From assembly GCA_020635795.1 (NCBI GenBank), contig JACJZD010000004.1, positions 124,001 through 188,000 of the forward strand: 64,000 nt of DNA, in the 5' to 3' direction. Each line of letters opens with the position of its first letter. Within the stretch, counting starts at the first letter, position 1. Both the position numbers and the translations under genes were made by a program. The DNA is from Flavobacteriales bacterium (GTDB taxonomy: Bacteria > Bacteroidota > Bacteroidia > Flavobacteriales_E > Vicingaceae). This document shows, one piece after another, positions 51,137-60,485 of this stretch. The notes under the pieces were generated by a model. It was not told the DNA's origin. It made no database searches and saw only the letters and a list, made by a program, of their open reading frames with translations.

Positions 51137-51781
51137 ATGAAGAAATTTTTAAATTTTATAAGTCACCCCGTTACCATCATCTTTTTGGTTTTATTGGTAG
51201 ACCAATATTCAAAAATTTGGGTAAAGACCCATATGATGTTGGGGCAAGAATTTCCTGTATTTGGTAATTGGTTTTACATCAATTTTATTGAAAATCCGGG
51301 TATGGCATTTGGAATGGAATTCGGTGGAGATTACGGAAAATTAGCCTTGAGTATATTTCGAATTGTTGCTGTTTCGGCAATAGGTTATGTGTTGTTTACG
51401 CTACCAAAAGAAACCCCAAAAGGATTAAAAATTTGTGGAGCTTTAGTGCTTGCAGGTGCTTTAGGTAATATTATTGATAGTGCTTTTTATGGAAAAATTT
51501 TTAACAGCAGTTTGAACCAAATTGCAACTTTTTTACCTGAAGGAGGTGGTTACTCTTCTTTTTTACATGGAAGAGTTGTAGATATGTTCTTTTTTCCACT
51601 TTTTCATGGAGTTTTCCCAGATTGGTTTCCATTTTGGGGAGGCGAGGAATATTTATTTTTCCGCCCAGTTTTTAATGTTGCCGATGCTTCAATTTCTATT
51701 GGAATAGCCTTGATTTTCATCTTTCACAGAGACTTTTTTAAAACAAAACCAATCAATAAAGACGAAGAAGTAACCATTTGA
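51137..51781 (+). CDS. lspA: Lipoprotein signal peptidase (signal peptidase II)
   Basis: Four membrane helices and both catalytic aspartates are visible: Asp114 in GALGNIIDS and Asp183 in FNVADASISIGI. The start phrase VLLVDQYSKIWV and ENPGMAFGM are standard. It cleaves signal peptides of prolipoproteins such as the TPR lipoprotein at 44.2 kb. A loop of about 55 residues between the two catalytic regions (about 120-175) makes it longer (214 aa) than the E. coli enzyme, as is usual in Bacteroidota. Confidence 0.95.
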   Translation: MKKFLNFISHPVTIIFLVLLVDQYSKIWVKTHMMLGQEFPVFGNWFYINFIENPGMAFGMEFGGDYGKLALSIFRIVAVSAIGYVLFTLPKETPKGLKICGALVLAGALGNIIDSAFYGKIFNSSLNQIATFLPEGGGYSSFLHGRVVDMFFFPLFHGVFPDWFPFWGGEEYLFFRPVFNVADASISIGIALIFIFHRDFFKTKPINKDEEVTI

Positions 51782-51783
51782 AA

Positions 51784-51810
51784 CTAAATACGTAAAGCAG
51801 TTACGTGTTT
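51784..51810 (+). other. Hairpin after lspA without T-run
   Basis: AAATACGTAA-AGCAG-TTACGTGTTT is a 10-bp stem with one T-G pair. It is followed by ATTATTCTT, so it is at best a weak terminator. It lies 9 bp before the likely start of the next gene and could also affect its translation. Confidence 0.45.
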
Positions 51811-51825
51811 ATTATTCTTATGGTT

Positions 51826-53259
51826 ATGAAAAAAAATTATTTTTTAGGTGTTGTGTTAGGGTTTTTAACATTGTCGTTAGTTGCTCAAACGCCGTTTATA
51901 CAACCAACAAAGGTTGTATCACCCAAAATAGCTGAAATAACCTCGTTATACAAAGCAAATAGTTGTATTGATATTATTGAATATCCAGCTTCAAAGGCAT
52001 CAGATATTTTGCTCGATACCATGGAATATACCACCTATATTGGTGCAGTTGGTCAGATTTATTATTTTGCAGGCAATGGATTGGTGCATGGTATTAATAC
52101 CTACATGACTTTGGATTTAGATGGTATTCCTGGAAATAAAGATTCGGTAAGTATGGTTATTAGTGTTAGAGATTTGGGTGCAGGACTAAAACCAACCACT
52201 ATTTTAGGCTCTGATACAGTTTTTGTTCATGATGTTGGATTTGCTACTCAAAATTTAATGTTTTCAACACCAATAGCTGTTTCCGATTCGTTTGTTGTGG
52301 TTATTGAAATAGATACATTAAATCCATCTAACCCATATTATGCTACTAACGATTACGGTGATGGTGCTGCCGAAAAACTGAGTGTGTTGGCTTATCAAGG
52401 TGTTTGGTACAATTTATACATTGCTTATGCTGGTTCTTGGGATGTAGACATGATAATCAATCCAATTTTTGAAGATTTGGTTGTACCGAATTATTCGGTT
52501 GACACCAATGATGTTTGTATAGGAACACCAATAACATTTACGAATAACTCATCAATAGTGTATAACGCTATGTTTAATCCTGCTAAACCTTCATTTAGTT
52601 TAGATGTTGACGAGTTTTTAACTGTTGTTTCATTCGATTCTAATTATACGCATACTTATTCAAGCGGAGGAGTTTATAATACCAATTTTGAAATTGTACA
52701 ATATGGATACTCTTTAAATTGTGTAATTGATTCAATCATGCCTGTTACGATTATAGATACTGCCTCTGCAAACTTCAGTTTTAATCATTTGGGTAGTGGA
52801 ACATACCAATTTACAGATGCCTCGTTAAATGGAACTACTTATTATTGGGATTTTGGTGATGGAGATACTGCTACCACACAAAATCCTATCCATACCTTTT
52901 CAACTCCTGCAAATTATACAGTTTGTTTAACAGTTGTTAATGATAGTGCATGTGGCTCAAGCCAAAATTGCCAAACAGTTTCATTTGTAGTAGGACAGAA
53001 AGAAATAGCTACGTCAAAAGAAGTGAAAATTTATCCTATTCCAGCCAAACGATTTTTTACCGTTGAAATTCCAACGAGCTATATCGAACCAACGGTTATA
53101 GTTACTGATATTGTGGGTAAGAAAATAAAAACCATTGAGGATATTAATTTATCGAAAGTAAAAATTCTTACCGATGAGTTTAATTCGGGGGTTTATTTTG
53201 TGTCGGTAACATCCAACGGACAAAAGGTATTTACCAAAAGAATTGTAGTAGATAAATAA
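51826..53259 (+). CDS. Secreted PKD-domain protein with T9SS sorting domain
   Basis: From the ATG at 51826 a clean signal peptide (MKKNYFLGVVLGFLTLSLVAQ) is obtained; upstream GTG (51805) and ATG (51820) codons are in frame but less likely. The middle is beta-rich without a clear enzyme motif (about residues 30-220). A PKD domain follows at about 310-390 (YWDFGDGDTATTQNPIHTF, YTVCLTVVNDSACGS). The last 80 residues (KIYPIPAKRFFTVEIP ... DEFNSGVYFVSVTSNGQKVFTKRIVV) are a type A T9SS sorting domain. A surface-exposed adhesion or binding role is likely. Confidence 0.87.
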   Translation: MKKNYFLGVVLGFLTLSLVAQTPFIQPTKVVSPKIAEITSLYKANSCIDIIEYPASKASDILLDTMEYTTYIGAVGQIYYFAGNGLVHGINTYMTLDLDGIPGNKDSVSMVISVRDLGAGLKPTTILGSDTVFVHDVGFATQNLMFSTPIAVSDSFVVVIEIDTLNPSNPYYATNDYGDGAAEKLSVLAYQGVWYNLYIAYAGSWDVDMIINPIFEDLVVPNYSVDTNDVCIGTPITFTNNSSIVYNAMFNPAKPSFSLDVDEFLTVVSFDSNYTHTYSSGGVYNTNFEIVQYGYSLNCVIDSIMPVTIIDTASANFSFNHLGSGTYQFTDASLNGTTYYWDFGDGDTATTQNPIHTFSTPANYTVCLTVVNDSACGSSQNCQTVSFVVGQKEIATSKEVKIYPIPAKRFFTVEIPTSYIEPTVIVTDIVGKKIKTIEDINLSKVKILTDEFNSGVYFVSVTSNGQKVFTKRIVVDK

Positions 53260-53276
53260 TACATAAACAGTTATTT

Positions 53277-53311
53277 AAAGCCCTTTAGATAAATGTCTAA
53301 AGGGCTTTTTT
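53277..53311 (+). terminator. Intrinsic terminator after the PKD protein gene
   Basis: AAGCCCTTTAGA and TCTAAAGGGCTT are a perfect 12-bp stem around TAAATG, with a run of T. Confidence 0.92.
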
Positions 53312-53327
53312 ATTTTCCGATATTGGG

Positions 53328-53410
53328 TATATTTGCAACCTCAAAAAATTTAGTGAAACGCTATTTTGAAAAAAATAGTTAGTTGAACTTATCTCGTTGA
53401 AAAACGAGAT
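53328..53410 (+). promoter_or_regulatory. gltX-glnS-folB leader: -7 box and two GAAA-loop hairpins
   Basis: TATATTTG (53328-53335) is a full -7 match, giving a leader of about 80 nt. It contains CTATTTT-GAAA-AAAATAG (53361-53378) and ATCTCGTT-GAAA-AACGAGAT (53391-53410), two perfect stems each closed by the GNRA loop GAAA. The second ends 13 bp before the gltX ATG. Neither has a T-run, so they are not terminators. No TTG is found at the usual -33 distance. Confidence 0.5.
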
Positions 53411-53423
53411 CTAAAAAATAAAG

Positions 53424-54971
53424 ATGGATAGAAAAGTAAGAGTAAGGTTTGCACCAAGTCCGACAGGGCCATTGCACATTGGTGGTGTAAGAACAGCATT
53501 GTACAATTATTTGTTTGCAAAAAAGCATGGTGGTGATTTTTTGTTGAGAATTGAAGATACCGACCAAACAAGATATGTAGCTGGTGCTGAAGATTACATT
53601 TTAGAATCGTTAAAGTGGTCAGGGTTGAAGTTTGACGAAGGTGTTGGTGTTGAAGGTGGTGAATGTGGACCATACCGCCAGTCGGAAAGAAATAAATTAG
53701 GTATATATAAAAAATACGTTGACCAACTTTTAGAAGCCGGACATGCTTATTATGCATTTGATACACCTGATGAATTGGAAGCAATGCGTGAGCGATTAAA
53801 AGCAGAAGGAGGTTCATCTCAACAATACGATTGTACCACTCGTCATTCTATGAAAAATGCTATCTCACTTTCTGCGGAGGAAGTGAAGAGTAGATTAGCA
53901 TCTGGAGCACCATATGTGGTTCGTGTTAAAATTCCTCGTAACGAAGAAATAAAATTTAAAGATATTATTAGAGGTTGGGTGGTTGTAGATTCAACTAATC
54001 TTGACGATAAAGTATTGTACAAATCTGACGGAATGCCAACTTATCATTTGGCAAATGTAGTTGACGATTATTTGATGAAAATTTCTCATGTAATTAGAGG
54101 TGAAGAATGGTTGCCATCAGGTCCATTGCATGTATTGTTGTATCGTTTTTTAGGTTGGGAAGATGTGATGCCTGAATTTGCCCATTTACCTCTGTTATTA
54201 AAACCTGATGGAAATGGTAAATTAAGTAAGCGTGATGGAGATCGATTAGGATTTCCAGTTTTTCCTATTGAATGGACATCACCAGAAGGGGAAATTTCTA
54301 ATGGATATAGAGAAAGTGGTTATTTCCCTGAATCATTCATCAACATGTTGGCTTTTTTAGGCTGGAACCCAGGAACTGAACAAGAGATATTTTCATTAGA
54401 ACAATTGATTCAATCGTTTGATTTGGAAAGAGTAGGGAAATCAGGTGCAAAGTTTGATCCAGAGAAAACCAAGTGGTTTAACGAGCAGTATTTGAGAGCA
54501 AAATCTAACGAAGAATTGGCTCAATTAATAAAACCTATACTTGAATCAGAAGGGATTATTAATATTGATAAAAAGGTTGTTGAATCAGTTTGTGGGTTAA
54601 TGAAAGAACGAGCTACGTTTTTAGGAGATATTTATAAAAATGGAAGTTACTTTTTTACTGCACCAACTTTGTACGATGCTGAAACAGTAAAGAAAAAATG
54701 GAAAGAAGATTCTCCTAAAATTGTTGCAGAATTAATAACTGTTTTTTCGAATACTGAATTTAAAGCTACGGTTTTAGAAGCAGCTTTTAAAACCTATGTT
54801 GAAGAAAAAGGGATAGGTTTTGGATTAGCAATGATAGCAATCAGACTAGCTATTACGGGTGTTGGAGGTGGTCCTTCTTTGTTCGATATTATGGAAGTAA
54901 TTGGTAAAGAAGAATCGATTAAAAGATTAAATGCAGGTATTGAGAATATTAAAAATGAGATTACAGCCTAA
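53424..54971 (+). CDS. gltX: Glutamyl-tRNA synthetase
   Basis: Residues near the N-terminus read FAPSPTGPLHIGGVRTALYN (HIGH motif), and KLSKRDGDR is the KMSKS equivalent; 515 aa is a normal length for Bacteroidota. It charges tRNA-Glu. Since glnS follows with a 1-bp overlap, this enzyme need not misacylate tRNA-Gln. Its leader has two unusual hairpins (see separate entry), which would act on the whole gltX-glnS-folB unit. Confidence 0.97.
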   Translation: MDRKVRVRFAPSPTGPLHIGGVRTALYNYLFAKKHGGDFLLRIEDTDQTRYVAGAEDYILESLKWSGLKFDEGVGVEGGECGPYRQSERNKLGIYKKYVDQLLEAGHAYYAFDTPDELEAMRERLKAEGGSSQQYDCTTRHSMKNAISLSAEEVKSRLASGAPYVVRVKIPRNEEIKFKDIIRGWVVVDSTNLDDKVLYKSDGMPTYHLANVVDDYLMKISHVIRGEEWLPSGPLHVLLYRFLGWEDVMPEFAHLPLLLKPDGNGKLSKRDGDRLGFPVFPIEWTSPEGEISNGYRESGYFPESFINMLAFLGWNPGTEQEIFSLEQLIQSFDLERVGKSGAKFDPEKTKWFNEQYLRAKSNEELAQLIKPILESEGIINIDKKVVESVCGLMKERATFLGDIYKNGSYFFTAPTLYDAETVKKKWKEDSPKIVAELITVFSNTEFKATVLEAAFKTYVEEKGIGFGLAMIAIRLAITGVGGGPSLFDIMEVIGKEESIKRLNAGIENIKNEITA

Positions 54972-56662
54972 TGGAAAATAATAACGAAGAACACAAACCG
55001 CTTAATTTTATTGAGCAAATTATTGAAGAAGATTTAAAGGCTGGATATACCACCGATAAATTAAAATTCAGATTTCCTCCAGAGCCTAATGGTTATTTAC
55101 ACATTGGTCATGCTAAAGCATTTTGTTTAAATTTTGGTTTAGGTGAAAAATACAATACACCTGTTAATTTGAGGTTTGATGATACCAACCCTTCAAAAGA
55201 AGAACAAGAGTATGTTGATGCTATTAAGTATGATTTGGCTTGGATGGGTTTTAAATGGGCTGAAGAATGTTATTCATCAGATTATTTTCAACAGTTATAC
55301 GATTGGGCTGTTGAAATGATTAAAAACGGTAAGGCTTACGTCGACTCGCAATCATCAGAAGAAATGGCTAAACAAAAAGGTACACCAACTACAACTGGGG
55401 TTGATGGACCATATAGAAATAGAAGTGTAGAAGAAAATCTAGACTTGTTTAACAAAATGAAACAAGGTGAATTTAAGGAAGGCGAACACGTGTTGAGAGC
55501 AAAAATTGATATGACCCACACCAACATGTTAATGAGAGATCCGATTATGTATCGAGTAATGCACAAACATCATCACCGAACAGGAAACGATTGGTGTATT
55601 TACCCGATGTACGATTGGGCGCATGGTGAATCGGATTATGTGGAGCAAATTTCACATTCACTTTGTTCGTTAGAATTTAAACCTCACAGAGAATTGTACG
55701 ATTGGTTTTTAGACCAAGTGTATGACGAGAAAAAACTACGCCCCAAACAACGTGAATTTTCAAGGCTTAATGTGAATTACACGGTAATGAGCAAGAGAAA
55801 ACTCATTCAGTTGGTTGAAGAAAAGATGGTTTCTGGTTGGGACGATCCTCGAATGCCTACTATTTCAGGGTTACGACGAAGAGGATATACACCTGCGTCT
55901 ATTCGAAAATTTATTGATACAGCAGGCGTTTCTAAAAGAGGTCAAGTGATTGATGTTGCCTTGTTAGAATCATGTATTCGTGCTGATTTAAATAAAACAA
56001 CCAACAGATTAATGGCGGTGTTAAACCCATTAAAATTGGTTATTATTAATTATCCTGAAGGAAAAACTGAAACTGTTTTTGCTGAAAATAACCCAGAAGA
56101 TGAAAATGCAGGGCACCGTGAAATGATTTTCTCAAGAGAAATTTATATTGAGCATGACGATTTTATGGAAGAATGCCCAAACAAGGTATTTAAATTGGGT
56201 ATAGGGAAAGAAGTTCGTTTAAAACACGGCTACATTATTTTCGGACAAGAAGTGATAAAAGATGCTCAGGGAAATGTTGTTGAGGTAAGATGTACCTACG
56301 ATGAAAAAAGCAAGAGTGGAAGTGGCTCGGAAGAAAGTAAACGAAAGGTTCAAGGTACTTTGCAATGGGTTTCAGCTTCGCACAATGTTAATGCACAAGT
56401 TAACATTTACGACAGGTTGTTTACTGTAGAATTACCAGATGCAGAAAAAGAGGTAGATTTTAAAACTTTGATTAATAAAGATTCGCTAACTGTTTTAAAG
56501 GATTGTAAAGTTGAGCTAGCGGTTAAAGGAGCTAAGCCTCAAGAAAAATTTCAATTTCAACGAATTGGTTACTTCTGTGTAGATAAAGATTCGACTGCAG
56601 ATAACTTGATATTCAATAGAACTGCAACATTGAAAGATGGTTGGGGAGGAGATAAGAAATAA
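54971..56662 (+). CDS. glnS: Glutaminyl-tRNA synthetase
   Basis: The class I motifs PPEPNGYLHIGHAKAFCLNFG and VMSKRKLIQLVEE (KMSKS equivalent), and the C-terminal anticodon-binding barrels, fit GlnRS of 563 aa. The ATG overlaps the gltX stop codon by one base, so the pair is translationally coupled. Direct glutamine charging means that GatCAB would not be needed for tRNA-Gln. Confidence 0.97.
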   Translation: MENNNEEHKPLNFIEQIIEEDLKAGYTTDKLKFRFPPEPNGYLHIGHAKAFCLNFGLGEKYNTPVNLRFDDTNPSKEEQEYVDAIKYDLAWMGFKWAEECYSSDYFQQLYDWAVEMIKNGKAYVDSQSSEEMAKQKGTPTTTGVDGPYRNRSVEENLDLFNKMKQGEFKEGEHVLRAKIDMTHTNMLMRDPIMYRVMHKHHHRTGNDWCIYPMYDWAHGESDYVEQISHSLCSLEFKPHRELYDWFLDQVYDEKKLRPKQREFSRLNVNYTVMSKRKLIQLVEEKMVSGWDDPRMPTISGLRRRGYTPASIRKFIDTAGVSKRGQVIDVALLESCIRADLNKTTNRLMAVLNPLKLVIINYPEGKTETVFAENNPEDENAGHREMIFSREIYIEHDDFMEECPNKVFKLGIGKEVRLKHGYIIFGQEVIKDAQGNVVEVRCTYDEKSKSGSGSEESKRKVQGTLQWVSASHNVNAQVNIYDRLFTVELPDAEKEVDFKTLINKDSLTVLKDCKVELAVKGAKPQEKFQFQRIGYFCVDKDSTADNLIFNRTATLKDGWGGDKK

Positions 56663-57021
56663 TGGGAAAAATTTACGTTGAAGGAGTAAAAATTTACGCT
56701 TATCATGGTTGCTTTAAAGAAGAAACCTTGATAGGAACACATTTTTTAGTAGATGTGGTGTTGGATGTAGATTTAAAAAAATCTTCACTGTCTGATAATT
56801 TGGAAGATACGGTGAATTATCAAACTGTTTTTCATGTTATAAAAAAAGAAATGGAAATACCTTCAAAATTATTAGAGCATGTTGCAGGTAGATGCGTAAA
56901 AAATTTATTTTCTTCTTTCCCTTCTATTGAAACAATTGATATTAAAATTTCTAAGTTAAACCCTCCTTTGGGTGGACATATTGATGCTGTTGCAGTTAAG
57001 CTTATCGAACATCGAAAATAA
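56662..57021 (+). CDS. folB: Dihydroneopterin aldolase
   Basis: The 119-aa protein reads IYVEGVKIYAYHGCFKEETLIGTHFLVDV, then NYQTVFHVIKKEM and SKLNPPLGGHIDAVAVKL, all typical of FolB (catalytic Glu/Lys region included). It works in folate synthesis, as does PabB at 11 kb. The ATG overlaps the glnS stop by one base. Confidence 0.92.
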   Translation: MGKIYVEGVKIYAYHGCFKEETLIGTHFLVDVVLDVDLKKSSLSDNLEDTVNYQTVFHVIKKEMEIPSKLLEHVAGRCVKNLFSSFPSIETIDIKISKLNPPLGGHIDAVAVKLIEHRK

Positions 57022-57199
57022 CACTAAAATCACGCAAAAGATTTGTTCTAAATGCAAGGAACCATTTGGTTGTCAGAATTTAGAACGAGGTTGTTGGTGC
57101 GAGAATCACCAATTAACAGCCGAGCAACTTACCTATCTTAAAGAAAACTACGACAACTGTTTGTGCGAAAAATGCATTTTAGCATTAAAAATTAAGTAG
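56984..57199 (+). CDS. Cysteine-rich CWC-type small protein
   Basis: The frame overlaps the end of folB and runs on after it, encoding ICSKCKEPFGCQNLERGCWCENHQL and a second cysteine pair LCEKCILALK, in all eight cysteines in about 55 residues. The CWC tripeptide and spacing fit the cysteine-rich CWC family of Bacteroidota and Proteobacteria, of unknown function, probably metal-binding. The start is uncertain: ATG 56972, ATG 56984 and TTG 56990 are all inside folB; 56984 is used here. Confidence 0.72.
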   Translation: MLLQLSLSNIENNTKITQKICSKCKEPFGCQNLERGCWCENHQLTAEQLTYLKENYDNCLCEKCILALKIK

Positions 57200-57302
57200 A
57201 TATACTTAATTTTTATACGTTTTTGAGTAGTTTAAATTACCAATAATTACCGTTTTTATTTTTATACTTTATTATAACCTTTACCTTATAAATATTTTAG
57301 GT

Positions 57303-57731
57303 ATGGAAAAAATAAAATTATTGTTGGTTGATGATAGAGATATTATAAGGGATTGTATCCGAATACTTTTAAAACGTTCAAAACAGATAGAGATAGTTGC
57401 TGAAGCAGCAGATGGTTTGGAAGCTTTATTTGCTGTTCAAAATGTTAACTATGATGTAGTATTAATGGATTACAGCATGCCAGAAATGAATGGTTTAGAA
57501 GCACTTAAAGGGATTATAGATACCAATCCGAATGCTAAAATCATTATTTTTTCATTTTTAAATAACCCTTTCGAAATTAAAACATTACTAGATGCAGGAG
57601 CTTTGGGTTATATAAATAAAGATTCAGAAATAAGTGTTTATGAAGAAGCTATAAAAGAGGTGTTTAAAGGGAACATGTTTTTATGCGATAAAACCAAGCA
57701 GTTGCTTGCTTTTAATGCTTTACCAAGTTAA
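57303..57731 (+). CDS. Stand-alone response-regulator receiver protein
   Basis: A single REC domain with the full active site: Asp10-Asp11 (LLVDDRD), phospho-acceptor Asp56 (VVLMDYSMPEMNG), Ser84 and Lys106 (YINKDS). Closest in style to NarL/FixJ regulators, but the chain ends at residue 142, just after the receiver domain, in LLAFNALPS, with no HTH. Output must be by protein contact, or the DNA-binding half was lost. No histidine kinase is adjacent. It overlaps the convergent TPR gene by 4 bp at the 3' end. Confidence 0.88.
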   Translation: MEKIKLLLVDDRDIIRDCIRILLKRSKQIEIVAEAADGLEALFAVQNVNYDVVLMDYSMPEMNGLEALKGIIDTNPNAKIIIFSFLNNPFEIKTLLDAGALGYINKDSEISVYEEAIKEVFKGNMFLCDKTKQLLAFNALPS

Positions 57732-58387
57732 CGTTTAAAAAAGTTTTTCATAAATCGAACATACTCTTTTCGAACAGCACTTGATGTAAACAAACCTAAA
57801 AACAATTCCCAAGCATTGTGGTAAGTTTTTTGTTCGCTTTTTTGTTCAATATTTACTTCTTGTTTATTGTTTTTTGCCTCTGGGTTGTAACCAATTATTT
57901 TGTTCGACTTTTTAAAATTTTGTTTAGCCTCTTTAAAATTCCCTTTTTGTTCTTGCAATAAACCCAAGTTGTTGTATGCAATTTCATCTTCAGGGTCTAA
58001 TGCTATGGCTTTTTGGTAGTCTTCAATAGCACCATCAATATCTACATAAGCTCTTATAAAAGCCCTGCTGGTATATCTATAAGGATTGTTTGAGTCCAAC
58101 TCTACTGCTTTGTTCAAATCTAGCATAGCCAGTTCTAATTGTTCGTTTTTAAATAAAGAAATGGCTCTTTCACAAAGCAATGTGGGTTCGTCGGGTAACT
58201 TGTTTAGTAAAGCATTAAAATCAGTAATAGAAGCATTAAATTTATCTATTTTACGTAAACACACCCCTCTATAAAACAATCCGTCTGCATGATTGGGATA
58301 TGCTTCAAGAAAAGAGTTTAACGTTTCAATAGCAGCATCAAATTTTTGTTCTTGATACAATTTTTTTCCCTCTTCTAACCGTTGCAT
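57728..58387 (-). CDS. TPR-repeat protein
   Basis: The 219-aa soluble protein has four to five TPR motifs (AIETLNSFLEAYPNHADGLFYRG, AMLDLNKAVELDSNNPYRYTSRA, AIEDYQKAIALDPEDEIAYNN, EAKQNFKKSNKIIG) and a basic C-terminal tail with an aromatic patch (WELFLGLF ... YVRFMKNFFKR). There is no signal peptide. It should be a protein-binding scaffold in the cytoplasm; the partner is unknown. Confidence 0.85.
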   Translation of the reverse strand: MQRLEEGKKLYQEQKFDAAIETLNSFLEAYPNHADGLFYRGVCLRKIDKFNASITDFNALLNKLPDEPTLLCERAISLFKNEQLELAMLDLNKAVELDSNNPYRYTSRAFIRAYVDIDGAIEDYQKAIALDPEDEIAYNNLGLLQEQKGNFKEAKQNFKKSNKIIGYNPEAKNNKQEVNIEQKSEQKTYHNAWELFLGLFTSSAVRKEYVRFMKNFFKR

Positions 58388-58464
58388 ATAAATTATTTTA
58401 AGTTCAAAGTTACGAAGTAAGCACTAGAATTTTTAATTTAGAAAACGCAAAAAAAGCATTAGGC

Positions 58465-60480
58465 ATGACCCACGAAGAAGCAAAATCGAAAATAAGTAGT
58501 TTAACCAGTACAATTAATCAGCACAATTACAATTATTATGTGTTGTCGAACCCTACCATTACTGATTATGATTTTGATATGTTGTTGGAAGAGTTGATTA
58601 AACTCGAAAGCGAATTTCCTGATTTAGCTGAAGAAAACTCTCCTACAAAAAGAGTAGGAGGTGAGGTTACCAAAGAATTTGAAACGGTAAAACACAAATA
58701 TCCCATGCTTTCGTTGGGAAATAGTTACAGCAAAGAGGAAATAACCGATTTTGAAACGCGTATTAAAAAATTGGTGGAAGATGAGATTGAATACGTATGT
58801 GAGCTTAAATATGATGGTGTAGCAATTGGCATCACTTATGTTGATGGAAAATTAACAAGAGCGTTAACGCGTGGCGATGGTACGCAAGGCGATGATATTA
58901 CCACCAATGTTAAAACCATAAAATCAATTCCTTTGCAATTGCATGGAACCGATTACCCCAAAGAATTTGAAATAAGAGGCGAGATTTTTTTACCAAAAGA
59001 CGTGTTTGAGGAGTTAAACAAAGAACGGGAAGAAATAGGAGAACAATTGTATGCAAATGCCAGGAATACTGCTTCTGGAACCATAAAAATGCAAGACTCA
59101 GCAGTGGTTGCTCAACGAAAATTAGACAGCTATTTGTACTTTGTTTTGGGAGAAAATTTGCCTTTTAAAACACATTTCGAATCTATAGAAATGGCTGGTA
59201 AATGGGGGTTTAAAGTTCCTCAAGTAAAAAATAAGTTTATAAAAAAATGTAAAAATATTGATGAGATATTTGAGTTTATCAATTATTGGGACAAGGAACG
59301 AAATAACCTCAATTTTGATATTGACGGAATTGTAATTAAAGTAAACTCGTATCGCCAACAAGAGGAAATGGGTTTTACAGCAAAATCTCCCAAATGGGCA
59401 ATTGCTTATAAATTTAAAGCTGAAAAAGTAAAAACCAAATTGTTGGAAATTACTTATCAGGTAGGCAGAACGGGGGCTATAACACCTGTTGCCAATTTAG
59501 ATCCAGTTTTATTGGCTGGAACAACTGTAAAACGAGCTTCTTTACACAATGCCGACCAAATTGAAAAACTTGACATCAGAGAAGGCGATTGGGTTTTTGT
59601 AGAAAAAGGAGGGGAGATTATCCCTAAAATTGTTGGGGTTGAAGCATCGCAACGTGATATTTTTTCTCAACCTACCCAGTATATTACTCATTGCCCCGAA
59701 TGCAATACCAAGTTAGAACGAACCGAAGGAGATGCAAAGCATTATTGTCCTAATGAGTGGGGTTGTCCGCCACAAATAAAAGGTAAAATGCAGCATTTTA
59801 TTAGCCGAAAAGCCATGAACATTGATGGGCTGGGAGAAGAAACCATTGAACAATTGTTTAATGAAGGGTTGGTTAAAAATATTGGAGATTTATACACATT
59901 AACTATAGAGCAATTATTGCCTTTGGAGCGAATGGCAGAAAAATCGGTAAATAATTTATTGCAAGGATTGTTGGACTCTAAAAAAGTACCTTTTGAACGC
60001 GTATTATTTGCCATAGGAATTCGATTTGTAGGAGAAACCGTTGCCAAGAAATTAGCCAAACATTTTAAAAATATTGATGCAATTATGCATGCCAGTTTTG
60101 AAGAATTGATTGCAGCTGACGAAATAGGAGATAAAATTGCTGAGAGCATTATTCAATATTTCGCCATAGAGCAAAACTTAAAGTTAATAGAAGAGTTAAA
60201 AAATATTGGCTTGCAGTTTTCCTTGTCTGAAACCCAATTACAAAATACTAGCGATAAATTGGCAGGGTTAACCTTTGTGGTTTCAGGGGTTTTTAGCTTG
60301 TTCAGCCGCGATGAGTTAAAAGAGTTGATTGAGCAAAATGGAGGCAAGGTTTCGGGTTCTATTTCTAAAAAAACCAGTTACATTGTTGCTGGCGAAAACA
60401 TGGGGCCAAGCAAATTAGAGAAAGCCACCGGGTTAGGCGTTGCAATTATTGATGAGCATACATTTAGTGAGATGATTTAA
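58465..60480 (+). CDS. ligA: NAD-dependent DNA ligase
   Basis: All LigA modules are present in 671 aa: the Ia domain, the adenylation motif ELKYDGVAIG (Lys115), the OB fold, a C4 zinc finger (CPEC ... YCPNEWGC), tandem HhH motifs (about residues 450-580) and a C-terminal BRCT domain (about 590-671, ending HTFSEMI). It seals Okazaki-fragment and repair nicks using NAD. It is divergent from the TPR gene. Confidence 0.97.
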   Translation: MTHEEAKSKISSLTSTINQHNYNYYVLSNPTITDYDFDMLLEELIKLESEFPDLAEENSPTKRVGGEVTKEFETVKHKYPMLSLGNSYSKEEITDFETRIKKLVEDEIEYVCELKYDGVAIGITYVDGKLTRALTRGDGTQGDDITTNVKTIKSIPLQLHGTDYPKEFEIRGEIFLPKDVFEELNKEREEIGEQLYANARNTASGTIKMQDSAVVAQRKLDSYLYFVLGENLPFKTHFESIEMAGKWGFKVPQVKNKFIKKCKNIDEIFEFINYWDKERNNLNFDIDGIVIKVNSYRQQEEMGFTAKSPKWAIAYKFKAEKVKTKLLEITYQVGRTGAITPVANLDPVLLAGTTVKRASLHNADQIEKLDIREGDWVFVEKGGEIIPKIVGVEASQRDIFSQPTQYITHCPECNTKLERTEGDAKHYCPNEWGCPPQIKGKMQHFISRKAMNIDGLGEETIEQLFNEGLVKNIGDLYTLTIEQLLPLERMAEKSVNNLLQGLLDSKKVPFERVLFAIGIRFVGETVAKKLAKHFKNIDAIMHASFEELIAADEIGDKIAESIIQYFAIEQNLKLIEELKNIGLQFSLSETQLQNTSDKLAGLTFVVSGVFSLFSRDELKELIEQNGGKVSGSISKKTSYIVAGENMGPSKLEKATGLGVAIIDEHTFSEMI

Positions 60481-60485
60481 AAGCT

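Noticed and set aside
57303..57731. Frameshifted full-length LuxR-type regulator
   Set aside because: No HTH-coding sequence is visible in any frame after the stop; the convergent TPR gene begins at once.
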